This document shows, piece by piece, positions 29,569-39,745 of a stretch of 64,000 nucleotides of DNA (position 1 is its first letter; every line of letters begins with the position of its first letter). The notes beneath the pieces are model-generated. The model was given only the letters and a program-made list of their open reading frames with translations, had not been told where the DNA came from and did no database searches. Source of the DNA: Sphingomonas desiccabilis (GTDB taxonomy: Bacteria > Pseudomonadota > Alphaproteobacteria > Sphingomonadales > Sphingomonadaceae); contig NZ_SDPT01000002.1 of NCBI RefSeq assembly GCF_004135605.1, forward strand, positions 682,001-746,000, in the 5' to 3' direction. A program made the position numbers and the translations under genes.

Positions 29569-29742
29569 TCACTGCGCCTGGATGATCGGCGAGGTCGCGC
29601 CGAGATCGAGCCGCAGCGCGTCGATGCGGAGGGCGTATTCGCTGGCCAGGCGTCGGTGGGCGAAGCGTGCCTCGCACCCGCTGGCATTTTGCACGCGCAT
29701 CAAGGAAACCTGATGGCGTGCGAGCAGATAGTTGAGATCCAT
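29569..29742 (-). CDS. 57-residue protein, first gene of antitoxin-like operon
   Basis: A short gene with ATG 29742 and TGA 29571-29569; GGAG lies about 7 bases upstream. The product begins MDLNYLLARHQVSLMRV and continues with EARFAHRRLASEYALRIDAL, so it is probably one or two amphipathic helices without a membrane segment. Similar small proteins starting MDLNYLL occur, to my recollection, in other sphingomonads, but no function is known. It ends 3 bases before the antitoxin-like gene and so is likely co-translated. It could be a third component of that system or an unrelated leader gene. Confidence 0.65.
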   Translation of the reverse strand: MDLNYLLARHQVSLMRVQNASGCEARFAHRRLASEYALRIDALRLDLGATSPIIQAQ

Positions 29743-29862
29743 GGCAGTCTCCGGCTTGTAAGCGGGAGCGCATGCGTCTCTCAGTCGAGGGCGCCTACAA
29801 AGCGGATTGCCACCGATGTCTCCAATATGGGGGATCGCGCGCGAAATGGAAGGTGCGGGCGC

Positions 29863-30804
29863 CTAGAACCAGAAGCGGACCCCCGCGACAAAGGCCGTGT
29901 CTTCCACCTCGTCGCCGTCCTGCCGCGCGAAACGGGCGGTGTCGCCCAGCTTGCGGCTCCAGGACACGCCCACATAGGGTGCGAACTCCCGCCGGAGTTC
30001 GTAGCGCAGCCGCAGGCCGAGTTCCGCGTCGCTGAGGCCGGAGCCGGTGCGGGTGGCGGCCACGTCCTGCGCCGCGATGTTGAGCTCGGCGCGCGGCTGC
30101 AGGATCAGCCGTTGCGAGATCCGCTGGTCGTACCATCCCCCCAGGCGGCCGAGCAGGTCGCCCCTGGTCGACAGAAACAGCGCAGCTTCGGTGTGGAATT
30201 GGTAGGGAGCCAGTCCCTCGATCCCGAGCGTCGCATAGGTCCGGTCGCGTCCGGCGCCGAAGTCCTGCCGTACGCCCGCCTGCAGGTTGAAATAGGGGTC
30301 GATCGCACGCGAATAGAGCGCCTGCACTTCCGCATGCTCGGTGTCGCGGCCGAAGCTGCCTTCGCCTTCGCTCTTGAGCCACAGCCGATCGATGTCGCCG
30401 CCGAAGAAGGCTTCGCCGTCCCAGCGATAGCCATCCGTTCCGTTGCGTATCTGAACCTCGGCAAGGTTGAGCAGCAGCTGGCCGTAGCGCTGGCCACCGC
30501 CCTCCTGCATCATCGCATGGTGGCCGCGCGCCATCGCCTCGGGCGGAAAGAAGCGGTCGGCGTAGCGGTCCCGCGGGACGGGCGGGGGCGGCGCATCGCC
30601 GGCGGGCAGATCGGTGCCGACCGGCCCTGCCGGGGCGGCCGCGGGTGCCGGCATCGTGTGGCCCGCGTGCGGGTCGGCGGCGGGCGCGGAGTGCTGAGGC
30701 GCAGGCGGCGGGGCGGGTGCCGTCTCGTGCGCGCCATGGTGCTGCGCGAAGGCCGGAGCGCTGGCGAGGATCGCGAGCGTCGTCCACGGAAGCGCGCGGA
30801 TCAT
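29863..30804 (-). CDS. copB: Copper resistance protein B, outer membrane
   Basis: A 313-residue outer-membrane protein. ATG 30804 overlaps the copA stop (ATGA) and gives a signal peptide ending APAFAQ. The first third of the mature protein is rich in His, Met, Pro and Ala (HHGAHETAPAPPPAP, DPHAGHTMPAP), typical copper-binding sequence. From about residue 100 it is the CopB/PcoB barrel (GQLLLNLAEVQIRNGTDGYRW, DIDRLWLKSEGEGSFG, YFNLQAGVRQDFG, YVGVSWSRKLGDTA) ending in Phe (AGVRFWF). It works with the periplasmic multicopper oxidase CopA. The operon has no copC or copD gene. Confidence 0.93.
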   Translation of the reverse strand: MIRALPWTTLAILASAPAFAQHHGAHETAPAPPPAPQHSAPAADPHAGHTMPAPAAAPAGPVGTDLPAGDAPPPPVPRDRYADRFFPPEAMARGHHAMMQEGGGQRYGQLLLNLAEVQIRNGTDGYRWDGEAFFGGDIDRLWLKSEGEGSFGRDTEHAEVQALYSRAIDPYFNLQAGVRQDFGAGRDRTYATLGIEGLAPYQFHTEAALFLSTRGDLLGRLGGWYDQRISQRLILQPRAELNIAAQDVAATRTGSGLSDAELGLRLRYELRREFAPYVGVSWSRKLGDTARFARQDGDEVEDTAFVAGVRFWF

Positions 30805-32687
30805 GCCGCGTCTCCTGCCGGTCGCACGCTCACGACGCGCATCATCCCCGACGCCATGTGGTAGAGCATGTGGCAGTGGAACGCCCAGTCGCCGATCGCG
30901 TCCGCGGTAAAGTCGAAGGTGACGGTGCCGCCGGGATGGACGAGCACCGTGTGCTTGCGCGGGGCATGGCCGCCATGGCCGGTCACGAGTTCGAAGAAGT
31001 GGCCGTGCAGGTGGATGGGGTGGCCCATCATCGTGTCGTTGACCAGCTTCACGCGCACGCGTTCGCCCAGCGAAAAGGGCAGCGGCTCCATCGAGTCCGA
31101 CATGCGCAGTCCGTCCATCGACCACATGTAGCGCTCCATGTTGCCGGTGAGGTGGACTTCGATCGAGCGGCTAGGCGCGCGCACGTCGGGATTGGGCGCA
31201 AGCGCGACGAGGTCGCGGTAGACGAGCACGCGGTGACCGGCATCCGCCAGTCCCTGCCCGGGCTCGCCGGTGCGGTCGACCGGCATCGGTGCGATGGTCT
31301 GGACGCTCGGATCGCGCGCGACCTGCGGCGCGTTGGCGAAGTCGCGCATCTTCATGGAGCCATGATCCATCTTGTGCGGCGCCGGTGCGCTGTGGCCCAT
31401 GGCACCATGATCCATTCCGGCGTGACCCATGGCAGCGTGGTCCATCCCTGCGTGACCCATGGCAGCAGCGTGATCCATCGCGCCATGTGCCGGCGGGGCC
31501 GCGGCGGGCGTAGCAAGGCGTGCGGAGGCGTTCTGCTCGGCGGTCGGATCGACACCGCGTACGGCCTCGTGTTGCATGTCGCCCATGCCCATGTCCTTCA
31601 TGGTCGCGACCGGCCGGCGGCGAAGCGGTGGCACCGGCGCGACCATGCCGGCGTGCGGCGCCAGGGTCGCGCGCGCCATGCCGGAGCGGTCGATGCTCTC
31701 GCCCACCAGCGTGTAGGCGCGGTCCTCCGCCGGCGTGACGACCACGTCATAGGTCTCGGCGACCGCGATCTGGAGCTCGTCGACGGTGACCGGGCGTACA
31801 TGCTGCCCGTCTGCCTCCACCACCGTCAGCGGCAGGCCCGGAATGCGGACGTTGAAGGTCGTCATCGACGAGGCGTTGATGATGCGCAGCCGCACTCGCT
31901 CGCCCGGCCGGAACTGCGCGATCCAGTTGTCTGCGGGGCCATGGCCGTTGACCAGATAGGTGTAGGTTTCGCCCGTCACGTCGGCGATGTCGGTCGGGTC
32001 CATGCGCATCGCGCCCCAGTGCAGCCGGTCCCTGAGCGGCTGGTCCTTGCCCGCGGCGAGGCCGGCGAGCGTCTGGCGCTGCCGGTTGTAATAGCCGGGC
32101 TCGACCTTCAGGTGCCGGAAGATCGCGTCGGGCGACTCGCGGCTGTGGTCGGACAGGACGATCACATGCTCGCGATCGAAGGCGACCGGGTCGGGGCCCG
32201 CGGGATCGATGACGATGGGGCCATAGAGCCCCATCTGCTCCTGGAAGCCCGAATGACTGTGGTACCAATAGGTGCCCGACTGAACGATCGGGAATTCGTA
32301 GGTGAAGTGGGTGCGGGGGCGGATGCCCGGGAAGGAAACGCCCGGTACGCCGTCGAACTGCGCCGGCAGCAGCAGCCCGTGCCAGTGGAGCGAGCTGTCG
32401 ACGTCGAGGTCGTTGTGCACGTGCAAGCGGAGCTTCTGCCCTTCGCGCAGGCGCAGCAGCGGAGCGGGCACGGTGCCGTTGATGCCGATCGCCTTCGTCC
32501 GCCGGCCGTCGATCGTCATCTCTTGCCGCTGGATGCGCAGCGTGATGTCCTCGCCCGAGAGCTCCGGAAGCGCAGTCCCGGTCGACACCGATTGTGCCCA
32601 CGCCGGCATCCAGGCCGACAGCGCCATGCCGCCGCCCGCCAGGGTGGCACCGCGCAACAATCTGCGGCGATCGAGAACCAGACTCAT
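30801..32687 (-). CDS. copA: Periplasmic multicopper oxidase, copper resistance protein A
   Basis: A 628-residue CopA/PcoA-type oxidase that oxidises Cu(I) and binds copper in the periplasm. ATG 32687 has GAGGGTG upstream and gives a Tat signal (RRRLLRGATLAGG). Copper-binding motifs are present: LHWHGLLLP, TYWYHSHSGFQ near the N-terminal cupredoxin domain, and HPIHLHGHFFEL plus AFHCHMLYHMASGMM at the end. A Met/His-rich insert (GHAGMDHAAMGHAGMDHGAM) around residues 400-430 is the copper-storing loop. It is the first gene of copA-copB and is divergent from a copper ATPase; the shared region holds mirrored MerR-type operators. The name follows the Pseudomonas cop system, not the E. coli CopA ATPase. 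Confidence 0.95.
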   Translation of the reverse strand: MSLVLDRRRLLRGATLAGGGMALSAWMPAWAQSVSTGTALPELSGEDITLRIQRQEMTIDGRRTKAIGINGTVPAPLLRLREGQKLRLHVHNDLDVDSSLHWHGLLLPAQFDGVPGVSFPGIRPRTHFTYEFPIVQSGTYWYHSHSGFQEQMGLYGPIVIDPAGPDPVAFDREHVIVLSDHSRESPDAIFRHLKVEPGYYNRQRQTLAGLAAGKDQPLRDRLHWGAMRMDPTDIADVTGETYTYLVNGHGPADNWIAQFRPGERVRLRIINASSMTTFNVRIPGLPLTVVEADGQHVRPVTVDELQIAVAETYDVVVTPAEDRAYTLVGESIDRSGMARATLAPHAGMVAPVPPLRRRPVATMKDMGMGDMQHEAVRGVDPTAEQNASARLATPAAAPPAHGAMDHAAAMGHAGMDHAAMGHAGMDHGAMGHSAPAPHKMDHGSMKMRDFANAPQVARDPSVQTIAPMPVDRTGEPGQGLADAGHRVLVYRDLVALAPNPDVRAPSRSIEVHLTGNMERYMWSMDGLRMSDSMEPLPFSLGERVRVKLVNDTMMGHPIHLHGHFFELVTGHGGHAPRKHTVLVHPGGTVTFDFTADAIGDWAFHCHMLYHMASGMMRVVSVRPAGDAA

Positions 32688-32756
32688 GCGTTCACCCTCA
32701 TGCGGCCACGACTCTGCGGCCCTGCGAGCCCTTGCTCGCATGGGAGACCTTGGCGG

Positions 32757-32812
32757 CTGACACCATGTCAGGGTCAAGCGGAAAGCAGCTCTTGACCCTG
32801 ACATGATGTCAG
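32757..32812. promoter_or_regulatory. Mirrored MerR/CueR-type operator pair driving divergent copper operons
   Basis: Two 22-bp elements face away from each other around a 12-base centre and differ by one base. The plus-strand copy (32791-32812) reads CTTGACCCTGACATGATG and then TCAG; the minus-strand copy is the mirror at 32778-32757. Each begins with a -35-like TTGACC and has CTGACA and TGTCAG half-sites. The plus copy is followed by CATCTA 19 bases after TTGACC, the long spacer expected of MerR-family promoters. A CueR-type gene is encoded downstream at 35182. Confidence 0.75.
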
Positions 32813-32830
32813 TCCCCATCTAGGGCGGCG

Positions 32831-35181
<2,351 letters not shown>

Positions 35182-35185
<4 letters not shown>

Positions 35186-35574
35186 ACATCGGCCAGGCGG
35201 CGGACGCGAGCGGCATCTCCCAACGGATGATCCGCCATTATGAGAAGATCGGGCTGATCCCGGCGCCGCTGCGGCGGGACAGCGGCTATCGCGACTATGA
35301 CGCGGCGGATGTGGCGCGCTTGCGCTTCGTCGCCCATGCCCGCGACCTGGGCTTCCCGATCGAGGAGATCCGCTCGCTCCTGGGCCTGTGGCAGGACCGC
35401 CACCGATCCAGCGCAGACGTGAAGGCGCTGGCGATAGCGCGCGCCGAGGAACTGGGCCGCAAGGCGCGGGCGCTGGAGGAGATGCGGGGCACGCTGCTCG
35501 ACCTGGCGCAGCGCTGCCACGGCGACGACCGGCCGGACTGTCCGATCCTCGACCGCCTCGCAGACCCGGCCTGA
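35182..35574 (+). CDS. cueR: Cu(I)-responsive MerR-family regulator
   Basis: A 130-residue dimeric regulator coupled to the copper ATPase by an ATGA overlap. It has the MerR winged helix ([20 protein letters not shown], then [11 protein letters not shown]), a dimerisation helix, and two cysteines, Cys112 and Cys120, in CHGDDRPDC. That spacing and numbering equal the Cu(I)-binding loop of E. coli CueR. It likely activates both divergent copper operons from the mirrored operators at 32757-32812, including its own. HmrR and CueR names are used for the same group. Confidence 0.93.
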
Positions 35575-35580
35575 ACGCAA

Positions 35581-35608
35581 AAGGGGCGCCGCAGCGCGAC
35601 GCCCCCTT
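35581..35608 (+). terminator. Terminator after cueR
   Basis: AAGGGGCG and CGCCCCCTT form the stem, with CGC/GCG pairing inside. The T run is short. It lies between convergent cueR and nrdB, so it may act both ways. Confidence 0.6.
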
Positions 35609-35629
35609 CGGTTCGGCGGCTAGGCCGGG

Positions 35630-36682
35630 TTACTCCGCGGCGACGCCGTTGTGGGAGAACATGTCGCTCTCGCTCGCTTCCTCGTTCGCGGCGGCCGGAC
35701 CCTTGGCCTTCTGGCGCTTGTCGAAGCTGTCCCAGACCTCGTTCCAGTTGCCGCGGGTTGCGCCCTTCGAATATTCGGTCGCGCGCTGCTCAAAGAAGTT
35801 GGCGTGCTCGACGCCGTTCAACAGCGGCGTCAGCCACGGCAGCGGGTGCTCGTCGATCATGTAGATCGGCTTCAGGCCCAGCTGCCCCATCCGCCAGTCG
35901 GCAATGTAGCGGATGTACTTCTTGATCTCCTTGGGCGTCATGCCGTTGACCGGGCCCATCTCGAACGCGAGGTCGATGAAGGCGTCCTCCAGGCGAATGG
36001 TGGTCTGGCACTGGTCGGCGATGTCGTCCTTCACCGCCTTGGTCAGGCAGTCACGCTCCTTGCAGAAGGCGTGGAACAGCTGGATGATGCCCTCGCAGTG
36101 CAGGCTCTCGTCGCGCACCGACCAGGACACGATCTGCCCCATCCCCTTCATCTTGTTGAAGCGCGGGAAGTTCATCAGCATCGCGAACGACGCGAACAGC
36201 TGCACGCCCTCGGTGAAGCCGCCGAACATCGCCAGCGTGCGGGCGATGTCCTCGTCGGTGTCGACGCCGAACTGCTGGAGATAGTCGTGCTTGTCCTTCA
36301 TCTCGGCATAGTCGAGGAAGGCGCCATACTCGCTCTCGGGCATGCCGATGGTGTCGAGCAGATGGCTGTAGGCCGCAATGTGGATGGTCTCCATGTTGCT
36401 GAACGCCGTCAGCATCATCTTGACCTCGGTCGGCTTGAACACGCGGCCGTACTTCTCGTGGTAGCAGTCCTGCACCTCGACGTCGGCCTGGGTGAAGAAG
36501 CGGAAGATCTGCGTCAGCAGGTTGCGCTCGTGATCGCTGAGCTTCTGCGCCCAGTCGCGGCAATCCTCGCCCAGCGGCACTTCCTCCGGCAGCCAGTGGA
36601 CCTGCTGCTGGCGCTTCCAATATTCATAGGCCCAGGGATATTCGAAGGGCTTGTAGGTCTTGCGGGCGTCGAGAAGGGACAT
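35630..36682 (-). CDS. nrdB: Ribonucleoside-diphosphate reductase class Ia, beta subunit
   Basis: A 350-residue subunit that holds the di-iron centre and tyrosyl radical for NrdA. Iron ligands are seen in LTQIFRFFTQADVEVQDCYHEKY, FSNMETIHIAAYSHLL, and SVRDESLHCEGI further on. The C-terminal tail ends DMFSHNGVAAE, which should dock to NrdA. GGAG lies 8 bases before the ATG at 36682. The large-subunit gene is 750 bases upstream in the same direction but is separated by a small gene on the other strand and one on the same strand. Together they supply dNTPs aerobically. Confidence 0.95.
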   Translation of the reverse strand: MSLLDARKTYKPFEYPWAYEYWKRQQQVHWLPEEVPLGEDCRDWAQKLSDHERNLLTQIFRFFTQADVEVQDCYHEKYGRVFKPTEVKMMLTAFSNMETIHIAAYSHLLDTIGMPESEYGAFLDYAEMKDKHDYLQQFGVDTDEDIARTLAMFGGFTEGVQLFASFAMLMNFPRFNKMKGMGQIVSWSVRDESLHCEGIIQLFHAFCKERDCLTKAVKDDIADQCQTTIRLEDAFIDLAFEMGPVNGMTPKEIKKYIRYIADWRMGQLGLKPIYMIDEHPLPWLTPLLNGVEHANFFEQRATEYSKGATRGNWNEVWDSFDKRQKAKGPAAANEEASESDMFSHNGVAAE

Positions 36683-36726
36683 GGGTCAGACTCCAGGAAT
36701 TTGAATGGGGCGGGCGCGGCGACCGG

Positions 36727-36927
36727 TCATGGTGTCTGGTTCCAGGACCATTGCGCCGTCGCGAAGATGGCGAGGACGAGGGCGAGGGCCGCGAGCATCG
36801 TGCCGGCGATGCGATAGCCGTAGACCGCACCCTCGCTGGTGGCCGCGCGTAGCCGCAGGAGCAGCCAGCCGCCGGCGACACCTGCGACGAGTGCCACGCC
36901 CACCATGATGAGCACCGCGATCGTCAT
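36727..36927 (-). CDS. Small membrane protein of unknown function
   Basis: A 66-residue protein with two membrane segments: TIAVLIMVGVALVAGVAGGW and TMLAALALVLAIFATAQW, joined by a basic loop. ATG 36927 is preferred over the longer in-frame start, which would add a polar extension. It lies 44 bases upstream of nrdB on the same strand, probably co-transcribed. No family is recognised. Confidence 0.6.
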   Translation of the reverse strand: MTIAVLIMVGVALVAGVAGGWLLLRLRAATSEGAVYGYRIAGTMLAALALVLAIFATAQWSWNQTP

Positions 36928-36983
36928 GCGACCATCCGCTGCGACATGCGTTGATCGACCGACACCAACCAAGGAGGAATCCC

Positions 36984-37262
36984 ATGGCAGACCTGTCGGC
37001 CATCAAGGAACATATGGAAGTGATCGGCGCGGACGGCGTCCACATCGGCACCGTCGACAAGGTCGAGGGCGACCGGATCAAGCTGACCAAGAAGGACAGC
37101 GGTGCCGACATCGAAGGCGTCGAGAGCGGGCTTCACACCGACCATCACCACTTCATCTCCACCGGCCTCGTCGCCGAGGTCGAGGGCGACAAGGTCCGCC
37201 TGTCCGCCAATGCCGACGTCGCGGTGACCTTCGAGGAGGAAGAGGGCGGCGAGCCGCTCTGA
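36984..37262 (+). CDS. DUF2171 family protein
   Basis: A 92-residue soluble protein with AAGGAGG 6 bases before ATG 36984. It begins MADLSAIKEHMEVIGADGVH and continues with KVEGDRIKLTKKDSG, the DUF2171 pattern (a PRC-barrel-like small beta fold). A HTDHHHFISTGLVAEVEGDK stretch and an acidic tail (EEEEGGEPL) follow. Such proteins occur in one or more copies in sphingomonads; function is unknown. It sits alone on the plus strand between nrdA and nrdB and is followed by a 13-bp-stem hairpin. Confidence 0.8.
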   Translation: MADLSAIKEHMEVIGADGVHIGTVDKVEGDRIKLTKKDSGADIEGVESGLHTDHHHFISTGLVAEVEGDKVRLSANADVAVTFEEEEGGEPL

Positions 37263-37274
37263 TCCGGATGACGT

Positions 37275-37305
37275 CGCACCGGTCCGCAAGACGCGGGCCG
37301 GTGCG
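37275..37305. terminator. Strong hairpin between the DUF2171 gene and nrdA
   Basis: CGCACCGGTCCGC, loop AAGAC, GCGGGCCGGTGCG gives a 13-bp stem with one wobble. There is no T tract, so termination is likely but not certain. It lies 13 bases after the DUF2171 stop, in a gap of 172 bases before the nrdA stop. Confidence 0.5.
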
Positions 37306-37434
37306 GCGATTCCGAACGTGGCGGAGGCTGCGTTCATTCCATCCTCATCGCCCCGGTCGGGGCGGATCGGCGTCCCGGAGCAACGGCTCGGGGGGCGCCT
37401 TCCTATAGCATAGCCGACGGGCGGCTGCGCGGCC

Positions 37435-39336
37435 TTACTGGCAGGCCAGGCACTCGTCGTAGTCGGTGCTCTCGCCGATCTCGAACTTCGGCGCCTCGGG
37501 CGTGTTGTCCGCCTCGACGCCGCCGGTGCCGGCGAAGCCTGCGCGCTGGATCGACTTCGAGCGCAGATAGTAGAGCGACTTGATGCCCAGTTCCCACGCA
37601 CGGAAGTGGAGCATCAGCAAGTCCCACTTTTCCACGTCGGCCGGGATGAACAGGTTCAGCGACTGCGCCTGGTCGATATAGGGCGTGCGGTCGCCGGCCA
37701 GTTCGAGCAGCCAGCGCTGGTCGATCTCGAAGCTCGTCTTGAAGCACGCCTTCTCGTCCGCCGACAGGAAGTCGAGGTGCTGGACCGAGCCGCCATGCTC
37801 CAGGATCGAGTTCCAGACCGCGTCCGAGTCCTTTGACTTCTCGCGCAGCAGCTTCTGGAGGTGCGGGTTCTTGACCGCAGTCGATCCCGACAGCGTCTTG
37901 TGCGTGTACATGTTCGCCGGGATCGGCTCGATACACGCCGAGGTGCCGCCGCAGATGATCGAGATCGACGCAGTCGGCGCGATCGCCATCTTGCAGCTGA
38001 ACCGCTCCATCACGCCCATGTCGGCGGCGTCGGGGCAGGGGCCGCGCTCGACCGCCAGCTGCATCGACGCCTCGTTCACCTGGGCGTTGATGTGCTTGAA
38101 GATCTTGAGGTTCCACGACTTCGCCATGGCGCCCTCGAACGGCAGCCCGCGCGCCTGGAGGAAGCTGTGGAAGCCCATGACGCCGAGACCCACCGAGCGC
38201 TCGCGCTCCGCCGAATAGCGCGCGCGCGCCATCTCGTCGGGGGCATTCTTGATATAGTCGGTCAGCACGTTGTCGAGGAAGCGCATCACGTCCTCGATGA
38301 AGCGCTTGTCGCCGTTCCACTCGTCCCACTTCTCGAGGTTGAGCGAGGAGAGGCAGCACACCGCCGTACGATCGTTGCCGAGATGGTCGGTGCCGGTCGG
38401 CAGCGTGATTTCCGAGCAGAGGTTCGAGGTCGAGACCTTGAGCCCCAGGTCGCGATGATGCTTGGGCATCGTCGAGTTCACATGGTCGGAGAAGACGATG
38501 TAGGGCTCACCGGTCGCGAGGCGGACCTCGACCAGCTTCTGGAACAGCGCGCGTGCATCGACCTTGCCGCGAACCGAGCCGTCCTTGGGGCTCTTGAGCT
38601 CCCATTCGGCGCCGGCGCGGACCGCTTCCATGAACGCGTCGGGGATCAGCACGCCGTGGTGCAGGTTCAGCGCCTTGCGGTTGAAGTCGCCCGAGGTCTT
38701 GCGGATCTCGAGGAACTCCTCGATCTCCGGATGCGAGATGTCGAGGTAGCAGGCCGCCGAGCCGCGGCGCAGCGAGCCTTGCGAGATCGCCAGGGTGAGC
38801 GAATCCATCACCCGCACGAACGGGATGATGCCGCTGGTCTTGCCGTTGAGGCCGACCGGCTCGCCGATGCCGCGGACGTTGCCCCAATAGGTGCCGATGC
38901 CGCCGCCGCGCGAGGCGAGCCAGACGTTCTCGTTCCAGGTCTCGACGATGCCCTCCAGGCTGTCGGGCACCGAGTTCAGGTAGCAGGAGATCGGCAGGCC
39001 GCGGCCGGTGCCGCCGTTCGACAGCACGGGCGTCGCCGGCATGAACCACAGGCGCGAGATATAGTCGTACACGCGCTGCGCATGCGCGGCATCGTCGGCA
39101 TAGGCGGAGGCCACGCGCACGAACAGGTCCTGGAACGACTCGCCCGGCAGCAGGTAACGGTCGGTCAGCGTTTCCTTGCCGAACTCGGTCAGCAGCGCGT
39201 CGCGCGCATGGTCGACCTCGACCGGATAGGGGCGGGCGATCGAGCGGCTGTCGCGCGCGGCCGCCGGCGCGGGTGCGTCCAGCGTGGCCGTGCTGTCACT
39301 TGCGCGATTGTCCTGGCTGTCCCTGCTGAAGTCCAT
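37435..39336 (-). CDS. nrdA: Ribonucleoside-diphosphate reductase class Ia, alpha subunit
   Basis: A 633-residue catalytic subunit that reduces ribonucleotides. Motifs include PATPVLSNGGTGRGLPISCY (active-site Cys), SRGGGIGTYWGNVRG, VSTSNLCSEITLPT (with the radical-site asparagine-cysteine-glutamate), IAPTASISIICGGTSACIEP, and the C-terminal CLACQ pair of redox cysteines. I start at ATG 39336 (MDFSRDSQ) with GAGGG upstream; the longer frame adds about 95 residues unlike the family. An N-terminal ATP-cone is not evident, as residues 1-30 are low-complexity. At about 630 residues it is shorter than E. coli NrdA (761). Confidence 0.94.
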   Translation of the reverse strand: MDFSRDSQDNRASDSTATLDAPAPAAARDSRSIARPYPVEVDHARDALLTEFGKETLTDRYLLPGESFQDLFVRVASAYADDAAHAQRVYDYISRLWFMPATPVLSNGGTGRGLPISCYLNSVPDSLEGIVETWNENVWLASRGGGIGTYWGNVRGIGEPVGLNGKTSGIIPFVRVMDSLTLAISQGSLRRGSAACYLDISHPEIEEFLEIRKTSGDFNRKALNLHHGVLIPDAFMEAVRAGAEWELKSPKDGSVRGKVDARALFQKLVEVRLATGEPYIVFSDHVNSTMPKHHRDLGLKVSTSNLCSEITLPTGTDHLGNDRTAVCCLSSLNLEKWDEWNGDKRFIEDVMRFLDNVLTDYIKNAPDEMARARYSAERERSVGLGVMGFHSFLQARGLPFEGAMAKSWNLKIFKHINAQVNEASMQLAVERGPCPDAADMGVMERFSCKMAIAPTASISIICGGTSACIEPIPANMYTHKTLSGSTAVKNPHLQKLLREKSKDSDAVWNSILEHGGSVQHLDFLSADEKACFKTSFEIDQRWLLELAGDRTPYIDQAQSLNLFIPADVEKWDLLMLHFRAWELGIKSLYYLRSKSIQRAGFAGTGGVEADNTPEAPKFEIGESTDYDECLACQ

Positions 39337-39745
39337 GCTGCCCTCGTTCCAAATGTCTTGTTCGCGGCCGTGGCAGGCCCGATGTAGCGTCGCCGAACAC
39401 GGCCGCAACCGGCCCGCGTGAGCCACCTGCACCGTCAAAAAACGCGGCTTTTCCGCCGCATTCCGTTCAAACTGGAAGCCTTCGCTGGATACCAGCGATA
39501 GCGCCGCTTCCCAGGCGCCACCACAAGACTTGGTGTCGCGCAAACCTTCGCGGCTTGCAAGATCGCTTCTCGCAGTGAATCCGGCGTTCATCGTTCCGCG
39601 GCGCGCGCGACGCGTGGACATTCCTAGCGTTCAAGCGAAAACCGCAGCCTGAAAAAATTTTCGCATGCGCCCGGCAGCCCTGCCGGCCCCGTTGCAAGCG
39701 GTGGCTGTCCGTCTCAAGCTGCGTCCACAAGGTAGGGAGTATCGG
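39337..39745. other. Intergenic region between nrdA and amidase genes
   Basis: About 410 bases between divergent genes. I looked for NrdR boxes (AT-rich 16-bp palindromes) and a cobalamin riboswitch near nrdA and saw neither. The in-frame extension of nrdA through part of it shows no domain. A short AT-rich stretch (GAAAAAATTTTC, 39653-39664) lies before the amidase. Confidence 0.45.

Noticed and set aside
20874..29815. A 16-base string (CAAAGCGGATTGCCAC) shared between about 20877 and 29798
   Set aside because: One shared 16-mer is expected by chance in 64 kb, and the flanks do not match; no shared function is evident.
37435..39745. A cobalamin riboswitch or NrdR box before nrdA
   Set aside because: Neither the B12 box nor the AT-rich NrdR palindrome was seen in the leader; the enzyme is class Ia and does not need cobalamin.
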